Source: Rhizodiscina lignyota (lineage: Eukaryota > Ascomycota > Dothideomycetes > Aulographales > Rhizodiscinaceae). Taken from it: 64,000 nt of DNA. Shown in pieces: positions 1 through 12,259 of the stretch. Under the pieces are notes generated by a model that worked only from the letters and a program-made list of their open reading frames with translations, searched no databases and was not told where the DNA came from. The DNA lies in NCBI GenBank assembly GCA_010015805.1, contig ML978127.1, forward strand, positions 248,001 through 312,000, in the 5' to 3' direction. The translations under genes and the position numbers were made by a program. Each line of letters opens with the position of its first letter. Within the stretch, counting starts at the first letter, position 1.

Positions 1-1638
1 GCTGCTGGAGGAATGTTGAGTTGTCAATGCTGTAAGATACAGGTCAATCGTGAATTTCGGGTCTCGTGTCATTGATGCTCGGTTGCGGGACGACTGAAAG
101 TTGTCGGAAGAACTCGTTGTTTTCCAGACACTTTGATGGCGGATCTTGGAACGTTTGATATCTGCTGACAATCAGTTAATACGACCGGCTAGAATGTCTT
201 CCGCTGCGGTTAGAGCAGCCATCATCGAGCGGATGATAGCCGTGCAGGTACAGTCTACAGACCCCCGGAAATCCGATCGGCTTGAGTCTCCAGGCGCCGC
301 TTATTTGCTCCTTGGTGTGTGCTCCACACTTCCCAGCCTCCAGTAGCTGTCTCTTTCATTAAATTCATTGGCTCTGCGGGCTAAGACGAGTGTCGTCACG
401 TAAACATTGATAAGTAGGGGTGACACTAAGAAAGCGCTGAAACGAATGGTCAAATTGAGCTGCGAAGAAAACCATCTGGATTCCAGATGATTGGTAAAAC
501 ATGGGGACCTTTATAAACATTCAAAAGTGGAATACAAGTTGCTGAAGCCGTGACGCCATTTTGCGAATCTCTAGAGGCGTGCCACAGCCATGAGCCACAA
601 TCACATTGACAACATCTTCATGAATGGATGGTCTGTGCAAGTGGCTTTGCTAAATCCAACATCAAAGTGCTGGAGAGGCAAAATTAGTCGACAAAGGATA
701 CGGACAAACATGAGTTAGCCTTTCTCCTCTTCTGTTTAGAGAATTTAGGCTTCCTTAGATGCTCTTCTCGCTCGTAACGTATGGCGAGCAGAGGCTTGAG
801 GTTGACAAGACATGCACACTAAATGGAGACGCCGCTGCCGATCGCCTATGTTTGGTTTAGTCAACAAGTCTGGGGCTTTTTCGCCTAGTAAGAAAACGGA
901 AATACAGCGAAAGCGATATTGTCGGCGTTCGAATTGCGGGGCGTGTGAGCTCAGGGGTACATACATAGCAGTGTCGGTGTGAACGAACAATGTATAGCTG
1001 CGCCCCCGGCTGCACAGTGTGGAGCCACAGATGCCCATGCCTTGTTGCCTTTGAATTGGTTGGCATGGAAAAGGGTCACAAGAGAGATATGAAAGGCGTG
1101 ATTGTGTAGAAACGAGTTATGGGGCCGGGGATGGGCCTGGCTATGAAGTTGAGTCAGCATGGAGCACAACGTCACTCTTTCCCTTTCGAGGCGAAAGTGC
1201 GAGCTTCACGCAGCGTGGGTCCTGCTTGCGCCCTTGTTCAGCCTCAACTCGTGGGCGACTCTAATGTATGTACAGACGTTGATTTCTCCCTACAGCCCTA
1301 CAGTCTCGCGCGGTTCTTTTCATGGCATCTGTAGCCGTTTTGACAAGCATCGGGCGTATTTCCACGCTGTTTCCGGCAGACCAACCTCTGATCTCTGCTC
1401 CTTTCCCACTATTCTGTCGATAGTTTTGGATGGGCACCTTGTGCTGTTTGACGCCGAAGCCCCGCGCGTGGTTGTTCAGCCTTAATTCTTAAATTCAGGG
1501 TGGCGTCTATATGAGATTATCTAAGGGCTCGAGAAACAGCTTGGAGGAACGCTATTTGATTTGATTTTCGCCTTACGCGGGGTGCATCCTTAGTCGGACA
1601 ACATTATCAATTGTATCGGAGTTACACAGAGGAAGAGG
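1..1638. other. Intergenic flank, no supported gene
   Basis: No reading frame here shows a recognisable domain, a plausible intron pattern or a convincing start. The longest open stretches are about 100 codons and low in information. The last few hundred bases probably hold the promoter of the Zn2Cys6 gene that starts at 1639. Confidence 0.5.
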
Positions 1639-3603
1639 ATGACACAGATAGGAAAGTGTGATACATGTCGAAAGCGGAAAGTCAAAGTACGGACCTCTCA
1701 GATCTCATCTCGCATTTTCCAGGTCTAACAGTCTCGACCATAGTGCGATGAGAAGAGGCCACAGTGCCGCGCCTGCATGAAGAGAGGTAGGGCTTGCACC
1801 TACAACTCGGCATACAGCAGATTGGCCCAGTTCATGAACGTTGGCAGCAATGCAGACCAAGATTCTGGGTATGATTCTCCTATTCCTAGTGTGGAGGAGG
1901 ATAATTCACCGGAGCCTGAGTATATCGCCGTCGAGGATGCCATAGTCCGTGACATCAGCTTCAAAGCCAAGTCTATCCTCAGTCTGAGGTCATATGCACG
2001 TGCCGAGTCAGGAGTGGGAATTTTTCAGACGTTTGCTCCAGTCGACATATCAACCTGCGATGAGGAGGCTTCGCGTGCGTCAAAGAGAAGTCGACTCGAC
2101 TCCCCACATTCTTGGTCACAAGATGTCGTTCGCCCACCAGTGCCACAAGCACCCCTCTGCAGTCCAACCACCAATCTCGCTGCACAGTGGATATTCATGA
2201 TTGGACCGGTGCCTCCTACCGAAGACCCTCTCTCAATCTTTGGTTCTTTCATGCGACTCGTTCCGACGCGGCTTGGCCGTACCCCAGCATTAGACGCTGC
2301 AGTTGCATGCTTCCTCAGCAGCTACTCCGCTTATCGCCAGCAAAGCTTGGAAAGGTTCGAGGCCGCAAGAAGTTCAAATGCGAAGGCAGTACGATATCTC
2401 CGAGTTGCTCTCCAAGACGGCAAGTCCAGACCGAACCCGCTCGACTTGCTCATTACGACCAAATTGTTGTCATCCCTTGAGGTATTTACACGCTTAAATG
2501 CCCTTTCCATTACGTCCAAGAATCTCACAGAACGCAGTTAATGCTCGGAATCGAATCATGGAGACATGTAGCACATTCCAAAGGCCTGACCTCTATGATG
2601 GTAACGCATGGATCGAACTGGGAGAATGATGCAATCGGTCGTTCGATTTTCCATTCGTCGTACTTTGATGAGGTTAGTAAACTCCTTGACCGGTCTACTG
2701 GCAAGTACAGCAACTAATCTTTCTCCACTGAAGATGGCAGAAGGGGTTCTCGATGGAGAACCTTCAGCTTTTGATAATACATCATGGTTCGACGTCGCTT
2801 CACCTTATATCCCAACAACCAACCACGTCATTCTTGAAGAGGCAATAAAGGCTTGCATACGCCAAGTTGTCCAGATCCCGAGACTGATATGTCTCGTCCG
2901 CCTTTTAAATGCGGATCCAAGTGGCGACGTCGTCCGCGAAGATTCTGTGGATCTCGCAGAATCAATGTACACATCGGATATCGAGCTCAAGATCGCGCGT
3001 CTCATGCAACAGAGCGTTGAAGAGGTTCCTACCACAGTTCCAGACCACAAAGAATCCGTACCATTATCGTTCGCATTCGAGTCTGTCCAAGTGTATGAGC
3101 TCCTCGTGCGCTACTGGACTGCTCGCATCCTCCTCTGCGGCCTCATTCAGACTCTTTGCACTGTCGTGACAGTCACACCGCCCTCATTCGACCTTTACGC
3201 CATTCAAGCCCACGAACTCGAAGCAGCGAACAATATAGCGAAATCCATGGACTATGCCACTACTACTTGCCCGTCCTTCCCACTCATCGCTCTTCGCATC
3301 CTCTTACCTCTGCAAATCGCATTCGGCGCTTGGCATCGGCTTGAGCTGCGCGCTCTCCGCAGGTCCTGCGAGTTCGCTGACATTACCGGAAGCATCAAAT
3401 CCGAAGTTGACGAGGCTCGTAGAAGGAAGAGATGGTGCATTGAGATGATCAATAATATTCAAGAGAAATGGAACTGCCCGCTAACACGATACGATGAGTT
3501 GGAAGCGAAGACGGGAATGTTTTCCGGCGGAGCACTAATGCCTTGGATGAAGCGGAAGATCAAATTAGACGGAGAAGAGAAGTGGGAAAGACTCGGAGCG
3601 TAG
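1639..3603 (+). CDS. Zn2Cys6 fungal-specific transcription factor
   Basis: Proposed exons are 1639-1686, 1744-2481, 2538-2672 and 2734-3603, giving 596 residues. The first intron splits the zinc cluster. Joined, it reads CX2CX6CX6CX2CX6C at Cys7, 10, 17, 24, 27 and 34, with the basic run RKRKVK after the second Cys, which is the classical binuclear zinc cluster. The rest resembles the middle-homology region of these regulators, including a W-x2-H-x4-GL segment in exon 3 and a GSNWENDAIGRSIF block. The acceptor at 2537 was preferred over the one at 2530 because only it keeps that block in frame. It should act in the nucleus as a DNA-binding regulator. No adjacent pathway points to a target. 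It is convergent with the next gene, 48 bp apart. Confidence 0.88.
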
Positions 3604-3651
3604 GAACGAGATAACGAGTGACAATGTTTCTTTACATGCAAGGATGTCATG

Positions 3652-5078
3652 TTATGTTAGACTGACACAGAATTCATGTGTCGCCTCGTCCTTCGAGGGA
3701 TCTTCCAGTTCAAATGAGCTCTTTACCTGCTGTCTGTCCGAGTTTGGGCTTGAAGTCGCTCGCCAACTTCGGAAGCCACTCGATTTCATCATCGTTTCCG
3801 GATCCATACCATTGGAACGAACAGGAGCCCCACGGCGACTATCCACATGGTAGCGGGATTCTTGCTGCTTCAACAAACCAACATCGGTCTTTCTCCGCTT
3901 TCTTTGTCTTTGCTGGGATCCTTCTCCCGAACGAGTGCCTTGGGCTGCACCCGAAGTGCCAGCTGGATCCTCCTCGTTTTCTTTTCCCTTTGAATATTCA
4001 GATTCCTGGGCCTCAGTTTGTCTTTTGTCCAGGTCTTCATATTCCTTTGCATGCTCTTCCAGCACAATCCTTTGCAAAGTCCAGTAATCCGGAGCGGGAA
4101 TACCGGCCTCTTCGAGTTCTCGCTTGCGCTTCCCGACCTTCTGCCTTATCGTCCTCTGATGCAACATTCCATGAAAAGGATTATCGGGACGAGCAGCTCT
4201 TTGTCTTTTCCTCTCTTTGATGGTTGACCAGCGATATGGATTTTCGGGTCTCGGCATCTCGGAGGGCGTGAGTTCCACTTCGAAGCCCTTTCCTCCAAGT
4301 TTTTGTGATATGAGCGGTGCCAAGCGCATTGACTGCCTCTTGCTCCGTGTCAGACGTGCCTCTTCATTGGATGCTTGAGCCACCAAGCCATCGAACTGAG
4401 GCTGACATTCTCGCAGCACTCTTTCACGCAACTCTTTCTTCTCATTCTCTTCCTCTCGAAGACGACGGCGATATCGGCTCATCTCGGTGTCGAAATGCGG
4501 AGGCACTCTTTGTGTGGGCTCTGAAGGCTGACCATTTTCGTCTTCTCTCTCTGCATCCGCAATATTAATTGCTGAAAGCTCTTCATCGCTGCCCTGCTCA
4601 TGTGAGCTGCCGACGCCATCTTCATCGACATGCGAACGACGGCATTCGTAGTTCTCTTCCGCAAAATGAACGCGTCTTTCGTGTATGATAGATATTTTTC
4701 GAGCCTCCGATGTTCTATTCTGGTTCCACTGCCTTGGTGTTCCGTACGTTCCATGTCCATACGCCTCTTGGAGTTTTAGAAGCCTCTCGACTTCCGAAAT
4801 GCACTTTCTCTTCCTACTGGTGGACATTTTGGGTTGTATCTGATCCACGGCCTGATCCATAACGGGAGCAGATTGTCTGGGGATTTGTCGAGGTGGGGAG
4901 GCGGTTGAGGATTGGTCGAATAAATGCCCGTCCCTCATAGGCACAACTGCTCAAAGACGATCAGCGATGAGTGTAGTTGATACGATACCGACTTACCAGA
5001 CCGTGACCTCGTTTCGACACTTGAAGGTTTCTGCGCAGTTGGCTCTTCTACTTCTGTCGTCGACGCACTCTGACCCAT
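3652..5078 (-). CDS. Hypothetical charged coiled-coil protein, probably nuclear
   Basis: Two exons, 5078-4997 and 4946-3652, are joined by a 50-nt intron with a perfect GTAAGT donor and give 458 residues. The first exon starts MGQSASTTEVEEP. I do not recognise a family. The protein is rich in Glu, Lys, Arg and Gln, with helical charged stretches that look like coiled coil and several basic clusters (SRKRKC near the N-terminus, RQRKRRKTD near the C-terminus) that could serve as nuclear localisation signals. A less charged block with NPYRWSTIKERKRQR and a nearby DNPFHG looks like the conserved core. A spliceosome- or chromatin-associated role is possible from composition only. Confidence 0.75.
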
Positions 5079-5716
5079 ATTGAAGGCTTTGTGTCGTCAA
5101 GCTGAAGATGTGACGTCTGCGAACGGAGCTCGATTTATGCCTAGTCCGTGCACAGTAAATCCGGGGTAGGAGCTAGACAAATCCCTGGTAAGAATTCAGG
5201 GTCTGAGACTTCCCTTTTATTCCTTTGACGTCGAAGTACGAAGCCGGTGGAATGCAGGGCCTGCTCGACTGAAAAGCACCTTCTTTTGTCAGTGAGACAA
5301 AGAGGTGTGATCAATTGAGATAAGCCGCAACCAATAATCAATACACGTGCAGACGAAGATTGGAGAAATTAAGGAGACTCTACGGAGTACAAGCCATCAG
5401 ACCGCATCCAACAAGACCTGCACTATCTCACTGAGTGCCTACTCAATCATAATAGCTACAAACTTTGGACATGCGTCGCTTTCAATGGTGTAGGTCCGCT
5501 AAAGCAATGTTCTCAAAATACACAAGTCCGCGCGCGAAAATTGAGCACATTCCGGCTATCGTTGAACGGTCCTGCAGTAAACCGCGCGATCTGCGCACAA
5601 CTCTCAGCAAGAGTTGTAACCAAATGTATTGCGCATCATACAGGCAGCATGGTGAATATTGATCCGATTTGCTATAACCAATCTGGGTGCTGGGTATTTC
5701 CGCCACTCGCACTACC
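5079..5716. other. Intergenic region
   Basis: This is the upstream region of the coiled-coil gene (start 5078, minus strand) and the downstream region of the next minus-strand gene. Nothing coding is convincing. It contains one TACGGAGTAC motif at 5381-5390, a short sequence that recurs in other intergenic parts of the window. Confidence 0.5.
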
Positions 5717-6382
5717 TTACATTACCGCGAACGCTTCCTTATGCCTGCTCTGTTGCCATTGCTCATACCACTCCTCGAGGCCCTGCATCTTCGAGTTGTG
5801 CTCCTTGATGCGCTCAACGATCTCGGCCACCGGTGCAATGACTTCAGGGCTATACATGGTCCTGGCTACATTGAGTATGATGTCCATATTTTCTGACAGG
5901 ACATTTATGTAGGCCCCGAGCTCGAACAACCCAGCGTCCATAATCGCGCATTCGACCTGCTCTGCCTTGTTGACCCAGTGTGGGGTGTAAGGATCCCAGG
6001 CTTGATGGGGGGCTCGGGAGTAGCTGTCGCATGCGCCCCAATCCACGTTGAAGGCGTGGAGGTCTGCGGGGAGTTGGTGCATGATCATCTTGTATTGTTC
6101 CTGATCGTCGGGATGCACATATAGTATCTTGCCCGACATGTCTGAGGGGGTGCCGGACACTGCTCGGAAGAGCGGGTTTCCGTAGCTGTTGATGGTGAGA
6201 TCAATCGTGAAATCAACTTTCCCATCTCCATCATCCGCCGTCATTCTAATGGAGCGGTGCTCGTCATCGGCGATAGAGGAATAGAGCTCTTCCATGGGTT
6301 TAACGATGGCCTCCAGCTGTTTGGCTTGCGCCGGTGACACCTCCGATTCCTGAATTTCATTTCTAATGATCAGTGGGGCCAT
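5717..6382 (-). CDS. Hypothetical protein, 221 aa
   Basis: A single uninterrupted frame of 221 residues starts MAPLIIRNEIQESEV and ends EAFAVM. There is no signal peptide, membrane segment or motif that I recognise. The middle has a beta-rich stretch around DGKVDFTIDLTINSYGNP followed by acidic, Trp-containing helices; the C-terminus is helical and Gln/Glu rich. It looks like a soluble intracellular protein. A stop-free frame of this length with even amino-acid use supports coding, but no function can be given. Confidence 0.65.
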   Translation of the reverse strand: MAPLIIRNEIQESEVSPAQAKQLEAIVKPMEELYSSIADDEHRSIRMTADDGDGKVDFTIDLTINSYGNPLFRAVSGTPSDMSGKILYVHPDDQEQYKMIMHQLPADLHAFNVDWGACDSYSRAPHQAWDPYTPHWVNKAEQVECAIMDAGLFELGAYINVLSENMDIILNVARTMYSPEVIAPVAEIVERIKEHNSKMQGLEEWYEQWQQSRHKEAFAVM

Positions 6383-6783
6383 TGTGACCGTTGTGGTGAC
6401 TCGTTGATGGAATAGAGAGTGGGAAGATTGCGAAACTTGGAATTGCGATGGTGTGTGAATTGCTTGCTGTAAGAGGTGGATGGATGACTTGAGTAGTGGA
6501 TGGCTTGAGATGAGTGCTGGATGAGAGAAGGAAAGTGCGGCCAGGGAGGCATTTAAAGCCTCTCTGCAATGCGCCTCATCACAGTAAAGAGGAGGTCACA
6601 TTTCATCGAATGGCAGACGAGGAAAGTATGAAGCAGATACAGATTGGACAGCGCCGTTACCCCTCTCGAGCTTAATCACGCGGCTCATGTCTAAGCTTCA
6701 TGTAAATTGTGGTACAGTGATGATAATACCCATTCATTGAATTCACAAGCCGAGCAATTCAACGGCCAGGAGTCGGCATCAAC
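6383..6783. other. Intergenic region
   Basis: Upstream region of the 221-residue protein and downstream of the next minus-strand gene. The first 200 bp on the minus strand are rich in C, A and T, like a fungal 5' leader. No other feature was seen. Confidence 0.45.
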
Positions 6784-7550
6784 CTAATACCCAATAGGCT
6801 TGACGAGCTCGAACATTCGGAACGCATTCATGTTCGATTCTGCAATTTGCTTCTTCGTCCAAGGGGTTCCGTTTGTCTTGACGACCTCTGGCGCATTGTT
6901 AATAAACGGGTCAAGAGAATCGTATTCGTGAACCGCAAGGTATTTTGGTGCCTCAGTCACATCACCAATTCCTGGAACTTTTGGCCCAATGACATATCGC
7001 TGCGACCTGCGGTGGCCAGGGACCTTGTGCAGCATCTCCAAATGCTCTTCCAGATACCATTTCTCGAAATCAGCCTCGTCCTTCGGATTCATTTCTGCCG
7101 TCAAGACGAATTTTGTTGGCTCTGTAGAATCGGGTTAGCGATAATAGAACTCTTTGCCAACCCAGTCAAGAACTCCCACTTACTTTCTCCAATATTTTCA
7201 GGGTCGTAATCCTGAATCAACTTGTAATTCCGGCCATTGAATTCTCCGTTTGCATGAATCGTTTTATCTTTTGGAAACATCTCACTTGTCTTCCTGATAT
7301 CTATGAACTTCTGCGTCTTCAACGGTTCTTCGATTTCGGTCTGATACAACGCTAGGTATTTCCGTGGATGCGGAGTTCCACCGAGTGCGAAACCCTCCGG
7401 CACAAGCTCTCGATAGAAGCTCCCACGAGTCGCTACATGGTGGTTGACGAGGTCGGGTACGTGCTCTTCGATGTACCATTTCACCCAAAGATCGTCGTCC
7501 ACTTGGGTAGGGCGCGAGTTCACCCACAGCAGGTATGGAGACGGGGCCAT
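6784..7550 (-). CDS. Duplicated EthD/ABM-like (dimeric alpha-beta barrel) protein
   Basis: Exons 7550-7184 and 7121-6784 are joined over a 62-nt GTAAGT intron and give 234 residues. Two similar halves are visible. Each begins with a hydrophobic strand (YLLWVNSRP; TKFVLTAEMNP), followed by an acidic stretch, a W-Y-x-EEH motif (KWYIEEHVPDL; KWYLEEHLEML), and later a RKYLALYQ or PKYLAVHEY strand. This is the pattern of small ferredoxin-like dimeric alpha-beta barrel domains (EthD/ABM type), here duplicated so that one chain could form the barrel. Fungal members are often uncharacterised or act in secondary metabolism. The assignment rests on remembered pattern. Confidence 0.75.
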
Positions 7551-8107
7551 AACGAAAAGGATGAAATCAGCACGTTACAAGAGCTTTGTTATTTTCGACG
7601 TTCCAAAATTGCCCAAGAAAGAGAATGCGGATGAATTAAGGTCGAGAAGAAAGATCAATTAATGGCACTTCCGCAAACCCCGCGCAAAAGTCGTTGAACT
7701 AAGAGGAGCTACTCGGTAATGCCAGCTTTGTGATAAGTTACTGACGGAACACTTTTGCGGTCCAGTGGCTCCATTCGGCCCGCTCCTCGCATATCCATTT
7801 CCTAGGGTAAACGTTGATATGATGGCTATCCATTTACTGTATACTACCCTGGCGTATCCCGAAAACAGTTCATGGCCGATGATGTCGGGTGCAGTCTCAG
7901 CAGGCGACGACGATGACGGTACTCTAGATAAGTGGTGCGGGGCTTGCGATTGCATAGCCACTTCACAGCGGGACATGATGCTTCAAAATCGAACGGCGGG
8001 CCGCGAGGTATCTGACAAGATATGTTGCCTATGATACGTATATAGGATTATTCAGTCGGTCAATATTCTTTACTGTTCGACATCGGACGTCGTCACCATC
8101 CGCACCA
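7551..8107. promoter_or_regulatory. Divergent promoter region
   Basis: The EthD-like gene (start 7550, minus) and the PPxY protein gene (start 8108, plus) face away from each other, so this 557-bp stretch must hold both promoters. No specific factor site could be assigned with confidence. Confidence 0.4.
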
Positions 8108-8989
8108 ATGTTCCGCCCTAAGCCAAGATCGGACTCCGTTACATCTCCGTCCACAGCGACAATTGAGCCTCCAGCGTTCACACTCCAACCATTCCCGAAG
8201 CCTTCATCACCAGGCTCGATTCCCAGCGCGGAGGCCTCCCGGAGTCGTCTTCCCCTGCCAGAGGAGCGCCCACCGGCTTACGAGGTAGAAAGGCTCCCCG
8301 ATTACACACCACTAGACGAGAATATCCTCTCATACAACCTATCCGCTCCCCTCATCTCAGCTGGTACAAGCATACGCTACCAACTCAAGCTCAACCGCGG
8401 CACACGTACCGACAGACCGACACAAATATGCATTCGGCGACTCATGCCGTCGGAGAGTCGACGCCTCTCGCGGACGAGCTCGATTGGCAGTACCAAAAGT
8501 ATTGCATCAAGCGTCGGCGAGTATGACGACAGTGCTACAATGTACACGATTACAAAATTAGCTATATTTTGGGGCGGAGAAGCGCCGTTCGAGATTAAGG
8601 GCCATAGAGCATCCACACTGCCTGGCAATATTCGCCTTGAGCGCTCCGAGAGGCTCGGCTCCCGAAGATGGTACTTCCATCATCACAAGCGCAATCCGGC
8701 AAATGATATGCTCAAGCCAGAGAACGCGAAGAGAATGCAGAAGTACGGATACCATCCGGACGATGAGTGGTGCAAGACCTTACTGTTTACCGCCTCTGGA
8801 AACAAGGATAAGGCCAGGCTGCAGGTCGATTGGAAAAATGGTCAAGATCAGCCCATCGCTGTCGAAACGGATCAAACCTTAACACTCTATGATCTCTTGG
8901 AACCGAAACTGAGAGACTTGCTGGTAACATGCTGGATGGCTCGCGCCTGGCATGCTGCAACGCTCAGATGGGAGGAGGAGTCGCTTTGA
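8108..8989 (+). CDS. Hypothetical protein with PPxY motif
   Basis: An intron-free frame of 293 residues. The first 50 residues are Pro/Ser rich and look disordered. PPAY at residues 55-58, followed by LPDY at 63-66, is a classical PPxY ligand for WW domains of Nedd4/Rsp5-type ubiquitin ligases. After it comes a mixed strand/helix region with a Ser/Arg-rich insert (SRRLSRTSSIGSTKS), then a basic Trp/Tyr-rich segment and a helical C-terminus containing WMARAWHAATLRWEEE. No signal peptide or membrane segment is present. A role as Rsp5 adaptor or substrate is inferred from PPxY only. Confidence 0.75.
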   Translation: MFRPKPRSDSVTSPSTATIEPPAFTLQPFPKPSSPGSIPSAEASRSRLPLPEERPPAYEVERLPDYTPLDENILSYNLSAPLISAGTSIRYQLKLNRGTRTDRPTQICIRRLMPSESRRLSRTSSIGSTKSIASSVGEYDDSATMYTITKLAIFWGGEAPFEIKGHRASTLPGNIRLERSERLGSRRWYFHHHKRNPANDMLKPENAKRMQKYGYHPDDEWCKTLLFTASGNKDKARLQVDWKNGQDQPIAVETDQTLTLYDLLEPKLRDLLVTCWMARAWHAATLRWEEESL

Positions 8990-10332
8990 GCCCGCGTCTA
9001 TTCCTCCAACTGGAGTCGTGGCGCCCTGTCGCTCAACAAGTGCATTCTCGGCATCGGACCAAATTGTATATGAATGTCTTCCTAAATTTGGATGTGCATG
9101 CATTCTGCATCTACGATGTGCGTCCCATCTTCTAAGGCTTTCGGGTTAATTAGCAAGGTTATGTGACCCGGTTTCCTAATCTCCAGTCTAAAAAACTACT
9201 CCGTACTGTACTCCGTTATAGGAGTCCCACCAGCCCGCCCCCACAGCCTCCCGCTCGGGTCGTACCGTTACCACTTTGACTGCACCCGCCGCACTACATA
9301 CCTACAACAACATCTGATACTTACAAGGAATAGGACTGCCGTTGCTGCTTACGAACTTCACTCCTAGCATTACGTTTAAGGTGCTGACATTTTTTCCTAG
9401 CGAATCGCTTTGCTTTCCGGTTTTCAGTGCTCGAGCGAATTGTAGCCGGTCCTGACCTCATCACAGCACACAATTGAATTTGCCAATTGCGATGCGCACA
9501 ATTGTCGGCGCAAAAGAGCGTAGTCTGTAAAACAACATCCTAGGTGGATTCATTGCAATTCTCTCAATCAGTTTTCTTAGAACATTTCTGTCGCTTATCT
9601 GCATTCTATGTAACGTTGCCAAGGTTTCCCCACGAGAAATTCCTAATCAACACAGCCACTGATGCTTGGGAGCAAAGGACCAGCCCGAGCACATGTATCA
9701 GTTAATGTTTATCCACTTTGCAACCCCTGGGAAATTGAGCCCTCGTGTTTGCCGATCCGCGCGTATTATTTTAACTTCTTCTACTTTGCATTCGGCAATG
9801 TCTTAACGAGGCACGTATGCCAATGGTGGCTTTGCCGGTAATGATATGATAGTGCGTCTGTTTTGGATTCAGATTTCTTGGGCTTCGTTAACACATCGCC
9901 AACGTCTCCGCATTTCTTCAGCGATGGCTATGCTGACGCCGCATCACTTCCTGTTTCGAATCGTCTCAGGGGCCCAAGCCTCGCGCCAGTACTCACCAAC
10001 CGGACGCCAGCTGCACCAACAGCCCTTTGCTATCATCATCTGTGCATACCACCCATACCGTGGTAGAAGTAATTAGAGTTTAGTGATGACTTGAGACGCA
10101 CCGACCCGCTTGCAGAGGACTGGCTGTGCCCGAGTAATTTGTCACCTTGTGTAGCTTCAGTTCATCCAGGCCTCAAATTTCAATGGCAGTAAGATATACT
10201 TAAGACGCCTGTCTACAGTTCTGACTCCCGGCTCCCAACATCACTATACTCCACGGTTAATAACAGCCTTTCCTTGAAATTCTACTCCTGCGACTACAAT
10301 TATATCTACTTATCCTTCCTTATTAATACAAG
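8990..10332. other. Long intergenic region upstream of MFS gene
   Basis: 1.34 kb without a supported gene. Two TACTCCGT motifs lie close together at 9197-9205 and 9209-9216. The last 300 bp, AT-rich with pyrimidine runs, should contain the MFS promoter and leader. Confidence 0.5.
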
Positions 10333-12014
10333 ATGTCCGAAGAACAGCCTCAAATGGTTGAAGCGGAAAGATCGCACTCCAGCACTATGATGAACTCTCC
10401 AGTCACGATGGACTCGCCAATGACAATGACGGGTGCCATGCTCTCACACCCAATGGACGCCACTGACTATGACAATCCGATGAATTGGCCACTGCATCGA
10501 CGAATCTATACCACGGCTTGTTCATGGTTCTATGCCTTCACAGTGTGAGCTTTAATGACGAGGATCCTGCATAGACTAGAGCTAACGATTGTGATAGTGC
10601 GTTTGGTTTAACAGCCTACACCGCGGGCATCGGCGACATTGTCATCCAGTTCAACGTATCTAGGACTGTCGCGGTTCTCCCCTTCGCTATTTTTCTCTGG
10701 GGCGTGTCGTTTGCACCCATCTACAGCCCACATCTTGCGGAGAGATTTGGCCGTTCCATCATTTACTTCATCTGCGTGTTCCTGTTCAGCATATTCACGC
10801 TGGGCGTTGGTTACTCTCAGAACTTTGCGAGCATCGTGGTCTTGCGCTTTTTCGCCGGCTTCTTTGGCGGACCATGCCTTGTCCTGATCGAGGGTACCTT
10901 TGCCGACATCTGGGATGCCAACCAAACGAACACCTACTACGCTTTTCTCGGCACTGCTTCGTACATCGGTGCAGCGTGCGGTCCACTTGTTCTAGGCTTC
11001 GTTGTGCAAGCGACGGGCTGGCGTTGGACCCAGTGGGTCACTCTTATGGTCGCGCTCGCGTCTCTTCTCTTCGGCACCAATATGTCTGAGTCCTACCAGC
11101 GTGAGATCCCGCGCCGTCGCAACAGGACCCGAGGCCTTCCTCCTCCAGAGCAGCCTGCTGCTCTCAGCGGTGTCACGCTCGCGGAGATGGCCAGGACTAC
11201 CATTATCAACCCTGCGATCCAACTGTTCACCGAGCCGGTCGTCATCATGTTCACGATCTACGTCGTTTTCTTATTTGGAACTGTATTTCAGTTCTTCATC
11301 ACGGTTCCCATCGTTCTATCCACCGTGTACAACTTCACGCTCGGATCTGTTGGTCTAGCTTTCATCTCCGCGATCATTGGATCTCTCCTTGCGGCAGGCT
11401 GCTCGATTGCGGTTGAGCAGATCTTTTACCGCCGCAGTCTGAAGACGAATGCGAACGGAATGACTCCTATCGAGCTACGCCTCATCCCAGCAATGTATGG
11501 TGGCTTCCTCATGCTTGCTTCTTTCTTCTGGATCGGCTGGACAGCGAAGCCATCAGTCAATTGGGCAGTTCCTGTTGTCGGCACAGGTGTCTTCGTTTGG
11601 GGCAACCTGTCAGTTCTGGTACGTTTGGCTCCAAATCGCTTTCAGCGCAAAGATAAACGGCTAATTCAATATGATTTGTAGATCTCCCTCGTCCCCTACA
11701 TCTTCGACGCATACCCGCCCGCCGGTACTCTCGCCGCACTGACCATTGGCGCGTCTGCCCGCATTCTTATCGGAGGTCTCATCCCCATGCTCATCATCTT
11801 CGACTTCACAAACATTGGCGGTGATTGGGCCCTCTCCATCTTCGGCTTCATTACAATCGTCCTCATTCCTATTCCATTTATACTATTCAAGTTCGGCCCA
11901 GGCCTCCGCGCTCGCAGCAGATTTTCTGCAAAAAGTCCAGCGGAAGAGCAGATGATTATGATGATGATGGAGGCCCAAAGGAAGGAGATGGCTCAGGAGA
12001 GCATGCAAGCTTAA
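10333..12014 (+). CDS. MFS transporter, drug:H+ antiporter-1 type
   Basis: Exons 10333-10544, 10598-11618 and 11682-12014 give 521 residues with about twelve hydrophobic segments. The soluble N-terminus is unusually Met rich (MNSP, MDSPMTMTGAMLSHPMD) and precedes the DNPMNWPLHRR segment typical of fungal DHA1 carriers. The loop between TM2 and TM3 has SPHLAERFGRS, a version of MFS motif A, and the TM4-5 region has FFAGFFGGPCLVLIEGTFAD and GPLVLGF, similar to the antiporter motif C region. A basic cytoplasmic loop (RRRNRTRG) separates the halves. Such proteins export drugs, polyamines or fungal metabolites across the plasma membrane. The substrate is unknown and no biosynthetic genes adjoin it. 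Confidence 0.9.
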
Positions 12015-12259
12015 GAAACTGCATCCTCACATGCGATACCCACTGAAGGATCCTGAGCGGCTCGGAGCACGCCCAAGGAGTGGAACTAATAGACGGTTGC
12101 CTCAAGCGGGGGGTTGGGGCGTAGAACGCTTTACGGATCGATTGATTCCGTTATTAAATTCTTTTGAAATGTTCTTTTGTAGCGATTCCTTGCTTTAGCG
12201 AACTTGTGCTATTTACATCTATATCCACCTAAAATAGAGCTTCATGAACCACAACTGAA

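Noticed and set aside
2482-2530. Acceptor at 2530 for the second intron of the Zn2Cys6 gene
   Set aside because: It shifts the frame away from the conserved W-x2-H-x4-GL and GSNWENDAIGRS blocks; the acceptor at 2537 keeps them.
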